Shown here piece by piece: positions 27,774-36,497 of a DNA stretch of 36,663 bases. The notes beneath the pieces were generated by a model that was not told the origin of the DNA, did no database searches, and worked only from the letters and a program-made list of their open reading frames with translations. The DNA is from Gemmatimonadota bacterium. Lineage in GTDB: Bacteria > Latescibacterota > UBA2968 > UBA8231. The stretch is taken from assembly GCA_009840005.1 (NCBI GenBank), contig VXOR01000062.1:1-36663 (forward strand), read 5' to 3'. Position numbers and translations under genes: made by a program. Positions within the stretch are counted from its first letter, which is position 1; the number at the start of each line of letters is the position of its first letter.

Positions 27774-28505
27774 TTATTCAGGCCGCAAATCCGTGTACCG
27801 CTCCCCCCGCGCCCCCCCTTCCCCGCGCACTAGAAACACCGGAATCGGATGTTGGTCCATGTCCACCCAAGCGGTATCTGTGCTACAGTAGCGAATCGTA
27901 TAGCCAGCGCGGCGGCGGCCACTTTCATTCGCTAGGCTGCCGTGCAGAATATAGGAGTCGTGAATGGATAGACTACCGGCATTCATCTCCATCATCACGG
28001 CCTGGGCCTCCATTTCGGGGGCGACCTGCACCTTCTTTCTCAACATCTCGGTCTCTCCCGCAGGCACGGTTTCCATCTCTTGGTAGTCCCGGTGTGAACC
28101 GGGTATGATGCTCATGGCGGCATTTTCAGCGTCCGCGTCGTCGAGCGCCAGCCACACTGTGGCCACATCGGTGCCGTGCACACTCGGCCAATAGTTGTTG
28201 TCCTGGTGCCAACCCACGCTGGTTCCATCGCCCGGCAGCTTGATGAACATGCTCGAATAGACCAAGATCAGGTTGGGACCCAAGACGGCCTCCACTGCAT
28301 CGAGTAGGTACGGATAGCGGCAGACCTCCAGCCAGAACACTTCCTTGGTGTGCGGCTCGCCGTAGTATTGATCCCGGTCGAGAAAACCCGCGCGCACGCC
28401 CACATCCAGCGAATACTGCATGGCGTCGACTTCGTCCGGCCCGAAAACATCGGGGAAAAAGCAATAGCCTTCTGAGTCAAAGCGCTCGACGTCGGTATTC
28501 AGCAC
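27774..28505 (-). CDS. Phytanoyl-CoA dioxygenase (PhyH) family protein
   Basis: This is a probable non-haem iron, 2-oxoglutarate-dependent oxygenase of the cytoplasm. The 243-residue product, from a GTG with AAAGGGA six bases upstream, has the double-stranded beta-helix core. The iron ligands are visible as H100-x-D102 in VGWHQDNNYW and H188 in SYILHGS, and the Arg-rich RRRAGYTIRY near 197-206 would bind 2-oxoglutarate. Such proteins are abundant in several uncultured phyla and act on varied small molecules; a role on phytanoyl-CoA should not be assumed. It lies between the amidohydrolase (27 bases upstream) and the toroid gene (32 bases downstream). Confidence 0.9.
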   Translation of the reverse strand: MLNTDVERFDSEGYCFFPDVFGPDEVDAMQYSLDVGVRAGFLDRDQYYGEPHTKEVFWLEVCRYPYLLDAVEAVLGPNLILVYSSMFIKLPGDGTSVGWHQDNNYWPSVHGTDVATVWLALDDADAENAAMSIIPGSHRDYQEMETVPAGETEMLRKKVQVAPEMEAQAVMMEMNAGSLSIHDSYILHGSLANESGRRRAGYTIRYCSTDTAWVDMDQHPIPVFLVRGEGGARGERYTDLRPE

Positions 28506-28532
28506 AATAAGTCCCTTTCAATTAGACGTCAC

Positions 28533-29357
28533 TCAAATCCCGTAAACCCGAGCGGCGTTCTCCCCCAGCACTTTAGCCCGATCTCCCTCGTCTAACTCCG
28601 CGGCAAAAGTACGGATTATTTCCAAACTCTGCCGGTACGTGACATGGCGGCCGACCGGCGGCCAATCCGACCCCCATAGCAGGCGGTCGGCCCCCAAGCC
28701 CTTGAGCAGGCGCCTGAAAAATCCCAGCGCTTGGGGACAGCGGAAATCCCAAGGAGTCGCCGCCGCCGCGTAGAACCCCGACGCTTTGATCGACAAATTG
28801 GGATAGGCCGAAGCCTGCCGCAGTCCTCCGTACGTCTCGTCTTGGGCATCGGGGCCGCCGGCCAACCCGGGCAGGGCTAGGTGATTGGCAACAAAACGGA
28901 TCTCTGGATACCTCTGTGCCAACTCCAGCAAGACTCCGTAATTGGCCGGCCCGATTTGCAGATTGCAGACTAAGCCAGTGTCTTTGTACGCCCGCCAGAG
29001 CGCGTCGCAAGCCTCTTCCAACATCCACTGCATTTTCTCATCGAGCTTGGGTGGGTAGTAACTAGTGCCCACGGCACCGAATTCCTCGCCCGCCCGCAAG
29101 ACCCGCTCGGCAGCGTCTTGCTGATGCATGGGTACATCCGTCAATACGGCCAGCCGGTCGGGATGCTCTCGCCCCCACTGGGCGCACTCCTGATTGTTGC
29201 CCGGCGAGTACTCCGCCACCACCGGCAGCACGACGGCTTTATCGACATCGCATTCATCCATGTGGTGGAGGAGCCGATCTACCCGCCCTAGGTCTTCCCA
29301 AGGAGCCATAGGAGCAAAGTTGGGCAGCACGTGAACATGAGCGTCGATAACAGGCAT
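28533..29357 (-). CDS. Amidohydrolase family 2 (TIM-barrel metal-dependent hydrolase)
   Basis: A 274-residue TIM-barrel hydrolase related to amidohydrolase_2 lactonases and decarboxylases. I use the ATG at 29357 because AAGGAGG lies five bases upstream; a GTG two codons earlier touches that site. Metal ligands appear as H7-x-H9 in IDAHVHVLP, H159 in FVANHLALPG and D231 in LLWGSDWPPVGRH. These fit the family pattern, with the usual C-terminal NAARVYGI. It is the first gene of a three-gene operon with PhyH and the toroid enzyme. Related proteins act on lactones or carboxylic acids from sugars or aromatics; the substrate here is unknown. Confidence 0.9.
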   Translation of the reverse strand: MPVIDAHVHVLPNFAPMAPWEDLGRVDRLLHHMDECDVDKAVVLPVVAEYSPGNNQECAQWGREHPDRLAVLTDVPMHQQDAAERVLRAGEEFGAVGTSYYPPKLDEKMQWMLEEACDALWRAYKDTGLVCNLQIGPANYGVLLELAQRYPEIRFVANHLALPGLAGGPDAQDETYGGLRQASAYPNLSIKASGFYAAAATPWDFRCPQALGFFRRLLKGLGADRLLWGSDWPPVGRHVTYRQSLEIIRTFAAELDEGDRAKVLGENAARVYGI

Positions 29358-29556
29358 TGACACCTCCTTAATCGTTTGATCTACCTACAGGAACTATGTA
29401 CGCAATCACGCACCGATGCAACGGCAGCGGTCGCGGCCCCAGTGCCGACGGGCCATCTATTCCAACATTCATCTTGTTGACCCAATACCGCGTCCGTATT
29501 CTTAGAATCACTTTACCGCAACAGATCTCCCGCTCAATAGAAAAAGGAGAAAGACC

Positions 29557-30537
29557 ATGTCGAATGCATCTCTCGTCAGAGTGGGCGTTCTAACCTGCGC
29601 CCGGTACGTGCACATCTCAGGTATATGGGGTCCGATCATCGATCCCACCTGCCCGCGCCAATTCATGGGCTGCACGACGCGTATGACCGGCATGGTCATG
29701 ACCCACGTTTGGGATATGGATAAAGAAAGCGTCAAGGACTTCTGCGATACCTACAAAGGGGTCGAAGCGGTGGAGAACTATTGGGATATGGTCGGCAAGG
29801 TGGACGGCGTCATCCTCTCCGATTTTGATTCAACCCTGCACTTCAAAGAATTGGCCAGACCCTATTTGGAGGCCGGCGTCCCCATCTTCATCAACCGCCC
29901 CTTTGCCCTCAACCTCCAAGACGCGCAGGAAATAATCGATTTGTCCAAAAAGCACGACACGCCCATCATGTCGGGTTCCTCCTTCGGATCGGCACCGGAA
30001 ATTGAGCACATCAAACGCGAAGTGGCGGCCATTGAACCGATCAGGGGTTTTGCCGCGGCCAATTCCATGTCCGATTACGCTACCCACGGTATTCACGGCC
30101 TGTACATGATCTACGCGTGTATCGGCGGCGGCATTAAGAGCGTGGCCTACCAGACGCCCGACTGGCATGTCCCCAATGGTCACCTCACCTTTGAATACGA
30201 ACCCAGAGGCGAAGGGGGGAAGACCTTTTACGGATCGCTGCAGGAAATATCGGGGACGTGGGGCTGGATCCGGGTATTCGGGGAGCGCACCTTTGAGCAG
30301 TTCGTGCACAGCGGCATCCACTTTTGGGTTCCCCTGCTGCTGGAGATGCAGGAGATGTTCGAAACCCGAAAAATGCCCGAGCCCCACGAAGCCATCTACG
30401 AGAAGGTGCAGATGTTTCTCGCCGGCTTCAAATCGCACGTGGAGTGCGGCGGTGCCCCGGTAGGGCTGGACGAAGTTGGCGACTGGACGGCTCCTCTGCT
30501 CAATCCCGATCCGTACCCCGACGGGTTTTTCGGGTAG
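29557..30537 (+). CDS. Gfo/Idh/MocA-like protein with degenerate cofactor motifs
   Basis: A 326-residue protein with an oxidoreductase-like fold: an N-terminal Rossmann-like half (VGVLTCARYVHISGIWGP, VDGVILSDFDSTLH, YLEAGVPIFINRPFALNL) and a C-terminal beta-sheet half. The layout matches Gfo/Idh/MocA proteins, but the glycine-rich G-x-G-x-x-G loop is absent at the N-terminus and the usual EKP lysine is replaced by N113-R114-P115. It may bind a different ligand or be non-catalytic. The ATG follows AAAAAGGAG, a strong site. It is divergent from the amidohydrolase operon across 199 bases and may be co-regulated with it. Confidence 0.72.
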   Translation: MSNASLVRVGVLTCARYVHISGIWGPIIDPTCPRQFMGCTTRMTGMVMTHVWDMDKESVKDFCDTYKGVEAVENYWDMVGKVDGVILSDFDSTLHFKELARPYLEAGVPIFINRPFALNLQDAQEIIDLSKKHDTPIMSGSSFGSAPEIEHIKREVAAIEPIRGFAAANSMSDYATHGIHGLYMIYACIGGGIKSVAYQTPDWHVPNGHLTFEYEPRGEGGKTFYGSLQEISGTWGWIRVFGERTFEQFVHSGIHFWVPLLLEMQEMFETRKMPEPHEAIYEKVQMFLAGFKSHVECGGAPVGLDEVGDWTAPLLNPDPYPDGFFG

Positions 30538-30572
30538 GCTCGGTTGTTGCGCACTTAAAAATAGATTGTATG

Positions 30573-30600
30573 GCAGCCATCTTTTATTGATGGAGCCCGA
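30573..30600 (+). other. Hairpin after the Gfo/Idh-like gene
   Basis: CCATC-TTTTATT-GATGG, with partial extension by GGC/GCC, lies about 40 bases after the stop codon and 80 bases before the lipoprotein gene. No T-run follows, so termination is not certain. The rest of this 143-base gap shows nothing recognisable. Confidence 0.35.
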
Positions 30601-30680
30601 AAGGCTGGTCTATCCCCTCGTCTAGGTTGCAGGGGCAGGCTGGCAGGGGCAATAATGACAATAACAAGGCAGATCGCTCC

Positions 30681-32912
30681 ATGCGGGTCCCAATTATTGT
30701 AGGATGGTTTCTTGTCTTAGTAGCCTGTACCGAGCGAGAGCAAGCGGCCAGCACTCAGCGCATGGCTGAACTCCTAGAAGACATAGCCGTCAATGTCGAT
30801 CCCGCCACGCATCCGTATGTGAATCTGGACCGAGTTGCATATTTCCGCGCTCAGTTGGACCACCTACGCCAAGCCGATGTAGCCACCAATCCTCGCGGGC
30901 GAGAGCAAATCCTACAAGCCCGATTTTCTCTTGCCAACGAACTGCTGCAAGCCGGCCAACCCGAGCAAGCAGTGCGGGAATACCGGCAATTGCAGACTGT
31001 GGCCCACCATCCTCGGCTTCGGCATTCTTTCCAACTACTAGTGGGCTTGGCCTATCTTCGTTTGGGCGAACAAGAAAACTGTGTTGTGCAACACAATATC
31101 GACTCTTGCCTAATGCCGATTCGCAACACCGGAGTGCATCAAATCAAGCGCGGATCGAGTGCCGCTGTCGAGGAATTTTTAGGATTTCTGAGCAGAGATC
31201 CAATCAATTTGTCGGCCCGTTGGCTACTCAATATCGCCTATATGACGCTGGGTCAGTACCCAGAAGAGGTGCCGCCGAACTTGCTGATTCCACCCGAAAT
31301 TTTCACCTCTGATTACGACATTGGGGTTTTTCGCGACGTCGCTCCCCAGTTGGGATTGGATGTGGTGGGGCTCTCAGGCGGAGCCATTATGGAGGACTTT
31401 GACGGCGATGGCTACCTCGATATCGTGGCTTCATCTTGGGGCTTGCGCGACCCACTCCGCTACTTCCGCAACCAAGGAAACGGCACCTTCGCCGATCGCA
31501 CCCAAGCGGCAGGCTTAGAGGGGATTGTGGGCGGTTTGAATATCTGCCAAGCCGACTACGATAATAATGGCTATGCGGATGTACTGGTGCTGCGCGGCGC
31601 TTGGCTCGACGAGGGACGCTACCCCAACTCGCTGTTGGCCAATCGAGGGAATGGGCGCTTTTTCGATGCGACCGAGGCAGCCGGCTTGCTCACTTTCCAC
31701 CCAACTCAGACAGCGGCCTGGGGCGATTTCGACAACGACGGTTGGATCGACCTATTTGTCGGCAACGAATCTCAGGATAGCGCCATTCATCCGTGCGAGT
31801 TGTTCCGCAACCAAGGCGAAGATTCTGGACGCGGAGTATCGGCGGTACAATTCGTCGATGTGGCCGAGGCAGCAGGGCTCGATGTGGTCGGCTGGGTTAA
31901 AGGAGTGGTCTGGGGCGACTACGACAACGATGGACAACTGGACCTATACATCTCGCGCTTGAAACCCGAAGAATCTAATCTGCTCTTTAGCAATCAGGGG
32001 AGCGGGCGTTTCGCCGATGTGACGGCCACGGCAGGCGTAGCCGGGCCACCCTATAGTTTTCCGACTTGGTTCTGGGATTACGACAATGACGGATGGCAGG
32101 ATATATTCGTCGCCGGTTTCAAAGGTGAGGTAGCAGACGTGGCGGCCGCTTATTTGGGCTTGCCCCACCGCGCTGAAGAGCCCCGGCTGTACCGCAACAA
32201 CGGCGACGGGACTTTCACCGATGTCACGCGCAAGGTAAGACTCGACGAGCCTCTCATAGCCATGGGCAGCAATTTCGGCGACCTAGACAACGACGGGTAC
32301 CAAGATTGTTATATCGGCACCGGCGACCCGTATATGGCTACGCTAGTCCCCAACCGCATGTTCCGCAATGCCGACGGCAATTCCTTCCAAGATGTCACCA
32401 CCTCGGGTGGCTTTGGGCATTTGCAGAAGGGCCACGGGGTGGCTTTTGGCGATATTGACCACGATGGCGACCAAGATGTTTTTTCGGTCATTGGCGGAGC
32501 CTTTACCGGCGATGTCTATCAGAACGTCCTCTTTGCCAATCCAGGACACGGCAATCATTGGATCAAGCTCCGGCTCGAAGGCAGGCGTACCAATCGGTCC
32601 GCCATTGGAGTGCGCGTAAAGGTGAGCGTGAATACTGCATCTGGCAGCCGCGATATTTATTCCACGGTGACCAGCGGGGGCAGTTTTGGTGCCTCCAGCC
32701 TGCAATGCGAAATAGGTCTAGGACAGGCTGAGTCTATCCAAGCGATCGAAATCGTCTGGCCCGCCAGCGGAGAAGTGCAGATTTTCAACGACGTCGAAAT
32801 GGACCAATACCTATACATCCGCGAAGGTGATTCGCATCCGACTCGCCGCCAGTTTAAATCTTTTGCCATCAACCCAAGCAATGAATCGGACGGGATGGCA
32901 CACAACCACTAG
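30681..32912 (+). CDS. FG-GAP/ASPIC-UnbV repeat lipoprotein with N-terminal helical region
   Basis: An exported, probably lipid-anchored protein of 743 residues. The ATG at 30681 starts a lipoprotein signal peptide with lipobox LVAC (Cys16); the frame extends upstream but without a signal. Residues ~20-200 are helical and TPR-like. Residues ~215-620 contain seven calcium-binding-type loops, for example DFDGDGYLDI, DFDNDGWIDL, DYDNDGWQDI and DIDHDGDQDV, the number of blades of an integrin-like beta-propeller. Residues ~630-730 match the ASPIC/UnbV domain (NRSAIGVRV, CEIGLGQAESI, IVWPASG). Such CRTAC1-like proteins are thought to act in surface interaction or adhesion, but functions are poorly known. 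It starts a three-gene cassette. Confidence 0.88.
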   Translation: MRVPIIVGWFLVLVACTEREQAASTQRMAELLEDIAVNVDPATHPYVNLDRVAYFRAQLDHLRQADVATNPRGREQILQARFSLANELLQAGQPEQAVREYRQLQTVAHHPRLRHSFQLLVGLAYLRLGEQENCVVQHNIDSCLMPIRNTGVHQIKRGSSAAVEEFLGFLSRDPINLSARWLLNIAYMTLGQYPEEVPPNLLIPPEIFTSDYDIGVFRDVAPQLGLDVVGLSGGAIMEDFDGDGYLDIVASSWGLRDPLRYFRNQGNGTFADRTQAAGLEGIVGGLNICQADYDNNGYADVLVLRGAWLDEGRYPNSLLANRGNGRFFDATEAAGLLTFHPTQTAAWGDFDNDGWIDLFVGNESQDSAIHPCELFRNQGEDSGRGVSAVQFVDVAEAAGLDVVGWVKGVVWGDYDNDGQLDLYISRLKPEESNLLFSNQGSGRFADVTATAGVAGPPYSFPTWFWDYDNDGWQDIFVAGFKGEVADVAAAYLGLPHRAEEPRLYRNNGDGTFTDVTRKVRLDEPLIAMGSNFGDLDNDGYQDCYIGTGDPYMATLVPNRMFRNADGNSFQDVTTSGGFGHLQKGHGVAFGDIDHDGDQDVFSVIGGAFTGDVYQNVLFANPGHGNHWIKLRLEGRRTNRSAIGVRVKVSVNTASGSRDIYSTVTSGGSFGASSLQCEIGLGQAESIQAIEIVWPASGEVQIFNDVEMDQYLYIREGDSHPTRRQFKSFAINPSNESDGMAHNH

Positions 32913-32969
32913 TCTCCCCTGTCCGTCCGGCAAGACTCACAGTGCCCTTTGGGAGAGGATAATTTCTCT

Positions 32970-34526
32970 ATGTATTTTCTAGGTCTGCGGCAGGCATTAA
33001 AGACCATTTGCCGAATCGGCTATACAATTTCATTGATATGTATCCTATGCCACGTTGGAGCCGCGCATGGACAGGATGGCGAGACGAATGCTTCCTCAAG
33101 GAGCCAAGAGCATTATAAGCTAGGCCTGCGCCATGCCCAAAAGGGCGACTATGAAAGCGCGGAAAGGGAGTACAGGAAAGCGATAGAATTAGACGCCAAT
33201 AATATCTATCCGCACGACGGCCTCGGTTTCATCTACGCCTTACAAAACCGATTGGGCGAGGCGGAAAAGGAATTTTTCAAGGTACTCCAGATTGATCCAA
33301 GCTACGCGCCAGCACACTACAAGTTGGGCAAACTTTTTTTTATTCGCCAAGAGTACGACGAGGCTTTCGATTCTTATCAAAAAGCCATTGCGGCCAACCC
33401 CAAGTATTTTCCCGCTCACCACGGCTTGGGTATCATCTACATGCAGACCCAAGAGCGGGCTAAAGCAGCAGAGCATTTCAAAGCTGTTATCGACCTCAAC
33501 CCCAACTACGGTCCCTCTCGCTACCGGCTCGGGACGATATACCTAGAAGAAGGGGCCTATTCTCAAGCCATAGAGGAATTGCGGCAAGCGGCCAAACTGG
33601 TCGCCAACGAACCGTCTATCCACTTTGTCTTGGGAAACGCCTATATGGCAATAGGCAAGCTGGCAGAGGCCGCAGAAGCATTCCACAAAACATTGCAACT
33701 CGAGCCAAATTGGGCCGAGGTACACGATAAACTGGGCTTGGTCTATACCGACCAGTCCCTAGCCCTGCTGGGGGCTGTCATGGCGGACCAAGACAAGCTA
33801 GCCGCCGCCGTTGAGGAACATCGCAGGGCCGTGGAATTGGCCCCTGAAAACGGCTGGTTCCAACACAATCTGGGGATGGCCTATGAACGCCAGCGACAGT
33901 ACGACAAAGCAGCGGAGCAGTTCGTCAAGGCACTCGCAGTCAATCCCGATATGGCTTACACCCGTTATCGGCTCGGCATGATCTACTCAAGAGACAAAAA
34001 ATACCAAGAAGCTATTGAGCAATATCAATATGCCATCCGGCTCGAGCCCGACCGGTCGGTTTTCCACTACGCCTTGGGGTCCGCATACGCCAAGATCGGC
34101 AGCGAGGAAGAGGCGATTGGCAAATTCAAGAAAGCCATCGAACTCGACTACTACACTGCCGAAGCACATTTCGGTCTGGCCAACGCCTACCTGAAACAGG
34201 GCAAAAGGGAGGAGGGCGCAAAGGAGATGGAGATATTCAAAAAACTGCGTGAAGGCAACATAGCGGATATGGAACAACGGGTCGTCTTAGTGCCCGATAA
34301 TCCAAAGTACCACGGCGAATTAGCCGCTCACTATACCCAGCAGGGTAGGTACATAAAAGCGATCAATGAGTACAAGCTGGCCATCGGTCTCGATCCGCAT
34401 AATCTCGAGTATCGTCGGCTGCTCAAAGATGCCTACATCAAAGCAGGGCGCTATCGGGAAGCGGAAGAGCAACAGGAGATTATCCAGAGCTTGGACGCCA
34501 AACGACAGCAGACTCCCACCCCATAG
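32970..34526 (+). CDS. Secreted TPR repeat protein
   Basis: A 518-residue protein made almost wholly of TPR units. The ATG at 32970 has GAGAGGA about 10 bases upstream; a TTG at 32949 is an alternative. An N-terminal signal peptide or anchor (~15-36, ICRIGYTISLICILCHVGAA) precedes about 12-13 repeats such as YESAEREYRKAIELDANN, YDEAFDSYQKAIAANPKY and YQEAIEQYQYAIRLEPDR. It likely acts as a periplasmic or surface scaffold. It is sandwiched between two FG-GAP/ASPIC genes (57 bases after the first, 15 before the next), so one operon and a shared complex are likely. TCTCCC at 32913-32918 could pair with GGGAGA at its binding site. Confidence 0.87.
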   Translation: MYFLGLRQALKTICRIGYTISLICILCHVGAAHGQDGETNASSRSQEHYKLGLRHAQKGDYESAEREYRKAIELDANNIYPHDGLGFIYALQNRLGEAEKEFFKVLQIDPSYAPAHYKLGKLFFIRQEYDEAFDSYQKAIAANPKYFPAHHGLGIIYMQTQERAKAAEHFKAVIDLNPNYGPSRYRLGTIYLEEGAYSQAIEELRQAAKLVANEPSIHFVLGNAYMAIGKLAEAAEAFHKTLQLEPNWAEVHDKLGLVYTDQSLALLGAVMADQDKLAAAVEEHRRAVELAPENGWFQHNLGMAYERQRQYDKAAEQFVKALAVNPDMAYTRYRLGMIYSRDKKYQEAIEQYQYAIRLEPDRSVFHYALGSAYAKIGSEEEAIGKFKKAIELDYYTAEAHFGLANAYLKQGKREEGAKEMEIFKKLREGNIADMEQRVVLVPDNPKYHGELAAHYTQQGRYIKAINEYKLAIGLDPHNLEYRRLLKDAYIKAGRYREAEEQQEIIQSLDAKRQQTPTP

Positions 34527-34541
34527 AGACTGCTGGTTTAT

Positions 34542-36218
34542 ATGCATTTCTTTTTTTTCCTACTCATTTCCTCGCGGCTCTTAGCTGCCGAAGGACGGGA
34601 GGTAGAGAGGCGAGTCCAGTTTGTGGATGTAGCGGGGGAAGTGGGGGTTGTGGCACAGAACGTCTCCGGGGATAGCGAGCAGACGTACTTAGTCGACAGC
34701 ATGATGGGAGGATCGGCTTTTTTCGACTACGACCAAGACGGCGATGTGGATTTGTACATCTTGAACGGGTCGAAGGTAGTTGGCTTTCCAGACCAAGAGC
34801 ACCCGCGCAATACCTTTTATAGGAATGAGCGTGGTAAATTCGTCGATGCTACCGACGAAGCGAACTTGGGCGACGCAGGCTGGGGTATGGGATGCGCCGT
34901 CGCCGATTACAACAACGATGGCGACTTGGACATTTATATAACCAACTACGGCAGAAACGCACTGTACGCTAATCAAGGCGACGGGACTTTTGTCGATGTG
35001 ACCGAGTACGCTCAAGTAGGCGACGAGCGATTCGGCACAGGATGCGCCTTCTTCGATTACGATAGCGACGGATATCTAGATCTGTACGTAGCCAACTACG
35101 TCGATTTCAAGCACTTTCTGCAGACTACTCCCAATAAGTCCTATATATGGAAAGGTTTGAGGGTTCACTTCGGACCGCGCGGAATGAAGGGGGGCGGGGA
35201 TATCCTATATCGCAACCAAGGCGACGGCACTTTTGCCGATGTGACTGTGGAGGCACGGGTGGTGGACCAAGAGAAGCTCTACGGTATGGGCGTGGTCGGC
35301 GGCGATTACGACCGGGACGGCGATGTGGACATCTATGTGGCCAACGACACCGGGGCCAATTTCCTTTATCAGAACCAAGGCGACGGCACTTTTGTCGATA
35401 TCGGCTGGATGATCGGTGCTGCCTATGGCGAAAGCGGCGAGGCTCAAGGCTGCATGGGCATTGCCTATGGGGATTACGACAACGACCTGTACCAAGACAT
35501 ATTAGTCACCAACTTCTGGGAGCAGACCAATACGCTTTACCACAACGACCGCGGCACATTCTTTTCCGACCTCAGCTTTGACGCCGGCGTGGGCAAGGAG
35601 AGTTTCCAGTTTTTGGCTTGGGGCACCGAGTTTTTCGACTATGACAACGACGGCGATAAAGATCTTTTCGTGGCCAATGGCCACCTCTTTCCCCAATTGG
35701 ATAGGGCCAATCTAGGCACGAGCTATGCCCAGACCAATCAACTCTTTGAAAATTTGGGCGATGGCACCTTCGCGGAGGTATCGCAGGTATCGGGGGAGGG
35801 CTTAAAAATTAAAAAGGTGAGCAGAGGAGCTTCCTTCGGGGATTACGACGATGATGGGGATCTAGACATATTTGTCCTAAATCTAAACGATCGCCCCACT
35901 TTGTTGCGCAACGACGGAGGCAATGCGAATAACTGGTTAATGGTCAAGACTATAGGCACTGAAAGCAACAGAGACGGCATAGGGGCTAGGATTGAGGTCC
36001 GCAGTGGAGAGCTCAGGCAAAGCGCCGAAATCCGAAGTGGTGCTAGCTATCTTTCGCACAATGACTTGAGGGCCCATTTCGGCTTGGGGCAGAGAGAGAC
36101 CATTGACTTGTTGGTAGTACGCTGGCCAAGTGGCCTAGAAGAACGGTTTGAAAATCTCTCTGCCAATAGACTCGTGGTGCTTCGAGAAGGCAGGGGCATT
36201 GTCCACATAGATCAATAG
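34542..36218 (+). CDS. Secreted FG-GAP/ASPIC-UnbV (CRTAC1-like) protein
   Basis: A 558-residue exported protein. A short hydrophobic signal peptide (MHFFFFLLISSRLLA) is followed by seven D-x-D-x-D-G-type loops, including DYDQDGDVDLY, DYDSDGYLDLY, DYDRDGDVDIY and DYDDDGDLDIF, which suggest a seven-bladed, calcium-binding propeller (~25-440). An ASPIC/UnbV domain closes it (~450-540, NRDGIGARIEVRSGE, LRAHFGLGQRETIDLLVVRWPSGLE). One loop (DYDNDLYQDI) lacks the usual Gly. Unlike the first cassette gene it has no lipobox and no TPR part, so the two may be anchored and soluble partners. The start lies 15 bases after the TPR gene and has no clear ribosome binding site, suggesting coupling. Confidence 0.9.
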   Translation: MHFFFFLLISSRLLAAEGREVERRVQFVDVAGEVGVVAQNVSGDSEQTYLVDSMMGGSAFFDYDQDGDVDLYILNGSKVVGFPDQEHPRNTFYRNERGKFVDATDEANLGDAGWGMGCAVADYNNDGDLDIYITNYGRNALYANQGDGTFVDVTEYAQVGDERFGTGCAFFDYDSDGYLDLYVANYVDFKHFLQTTPNKSYIWKGLRVHFGPRGMKGGGDILYRNQGDGTFADVTVEARVVDQEKLYGMGVVGGDYDRDGDVDIYVANDTGANFLYQNQGDGTFVDIGWMIGAAYGESGEAQGCMGIAYGDYDNDLYQDILVTNFWEQTNTLYHNDRGTFFSDLSFDAGVGKESFQFLAWGTEFFDYDNDGDKDLFVANGHLFPQLDRANLGTSYAQTNQLFENLGDGTFAEVSQVSGEGLKIKKVSRGASFGDYDDDGDLDIFVLNLNDRPTLLRNDGGNANNWLMVKTIGTESNRDGIGARIEVRSGELRQSAEIRSGASYLSHNDLRAHFGLGQRETIDLLVVRWPSGLEERFENLSANRLVVLREGRGIVHIDQ

Positions 36219-36275
36219 TTCGTACACTTTTTGCGATTTTGGCCCAATTTTATAGAAATTTTTCATATATAAATA

Positions 36276-36305
36276 TCTACAAATAAAAGCTTATGGCTTT
36301 ATAAT
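36276..36305 (+). promoter_or_regulatory. Candidate promoter for the terminal ORF
   Basis: A perfect TATAAT (36300-36305) is preceded after 18 bases by TCTACA (36276-36281), a four-of-six match to TTGACA. In AT-rich DNA such matches arise easily, so this is tentative. Confidence 0.35.
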
Positions 36306-36451
36306 TGCGAATTTCATAAAAACAATGCTTTACAAGAATCAGCTTGATTTCCCAGTCTTATTTCTTTAATTAATACGTTATCTTGTAGCTTCGCTTACCT
36401 TGCTACCGAAAAATATTTGAAAGGAGGAGACAAAGACCCCTTTGAGCAACC

Positions 36452-36473
36452 AACTGCTAAAAAAGCAGTTTTC
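36452..36473 (+). terminator. Terminator-like hairpin in the leader of the last ORF
   Basis: AACTGCT and AGCAGTT (36452-36458, 36464-36470) form a 7-bp stem with an A5 loop, followed by a short T-run (TTTTCT). It lies downstream of a strong AAAGGAGGA site and upstream of the ATG at 36498. It may be a weak terminator or an attenuator. Confidence 0.45.
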
Positions 36474-36497
36474 TCACACAAGAAAGGACTTTGGGTG

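Larger units (their letters stand above)
36219..36497. other. AT-rich intergenic region after the FG-GAP cassette
   Basis: This region, clearly more AT-rich than the rest of the window, follows the FG-GAP operon and precedes the last ORF. It holds a candidate promoter, an AAAGGAGGA Shine-Dalgarno-like site (36420-36428) and a terminator-like hairpin, listed separately. No gene, tRNA or recognised riboswitch is seen. Confidence 0.6.
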
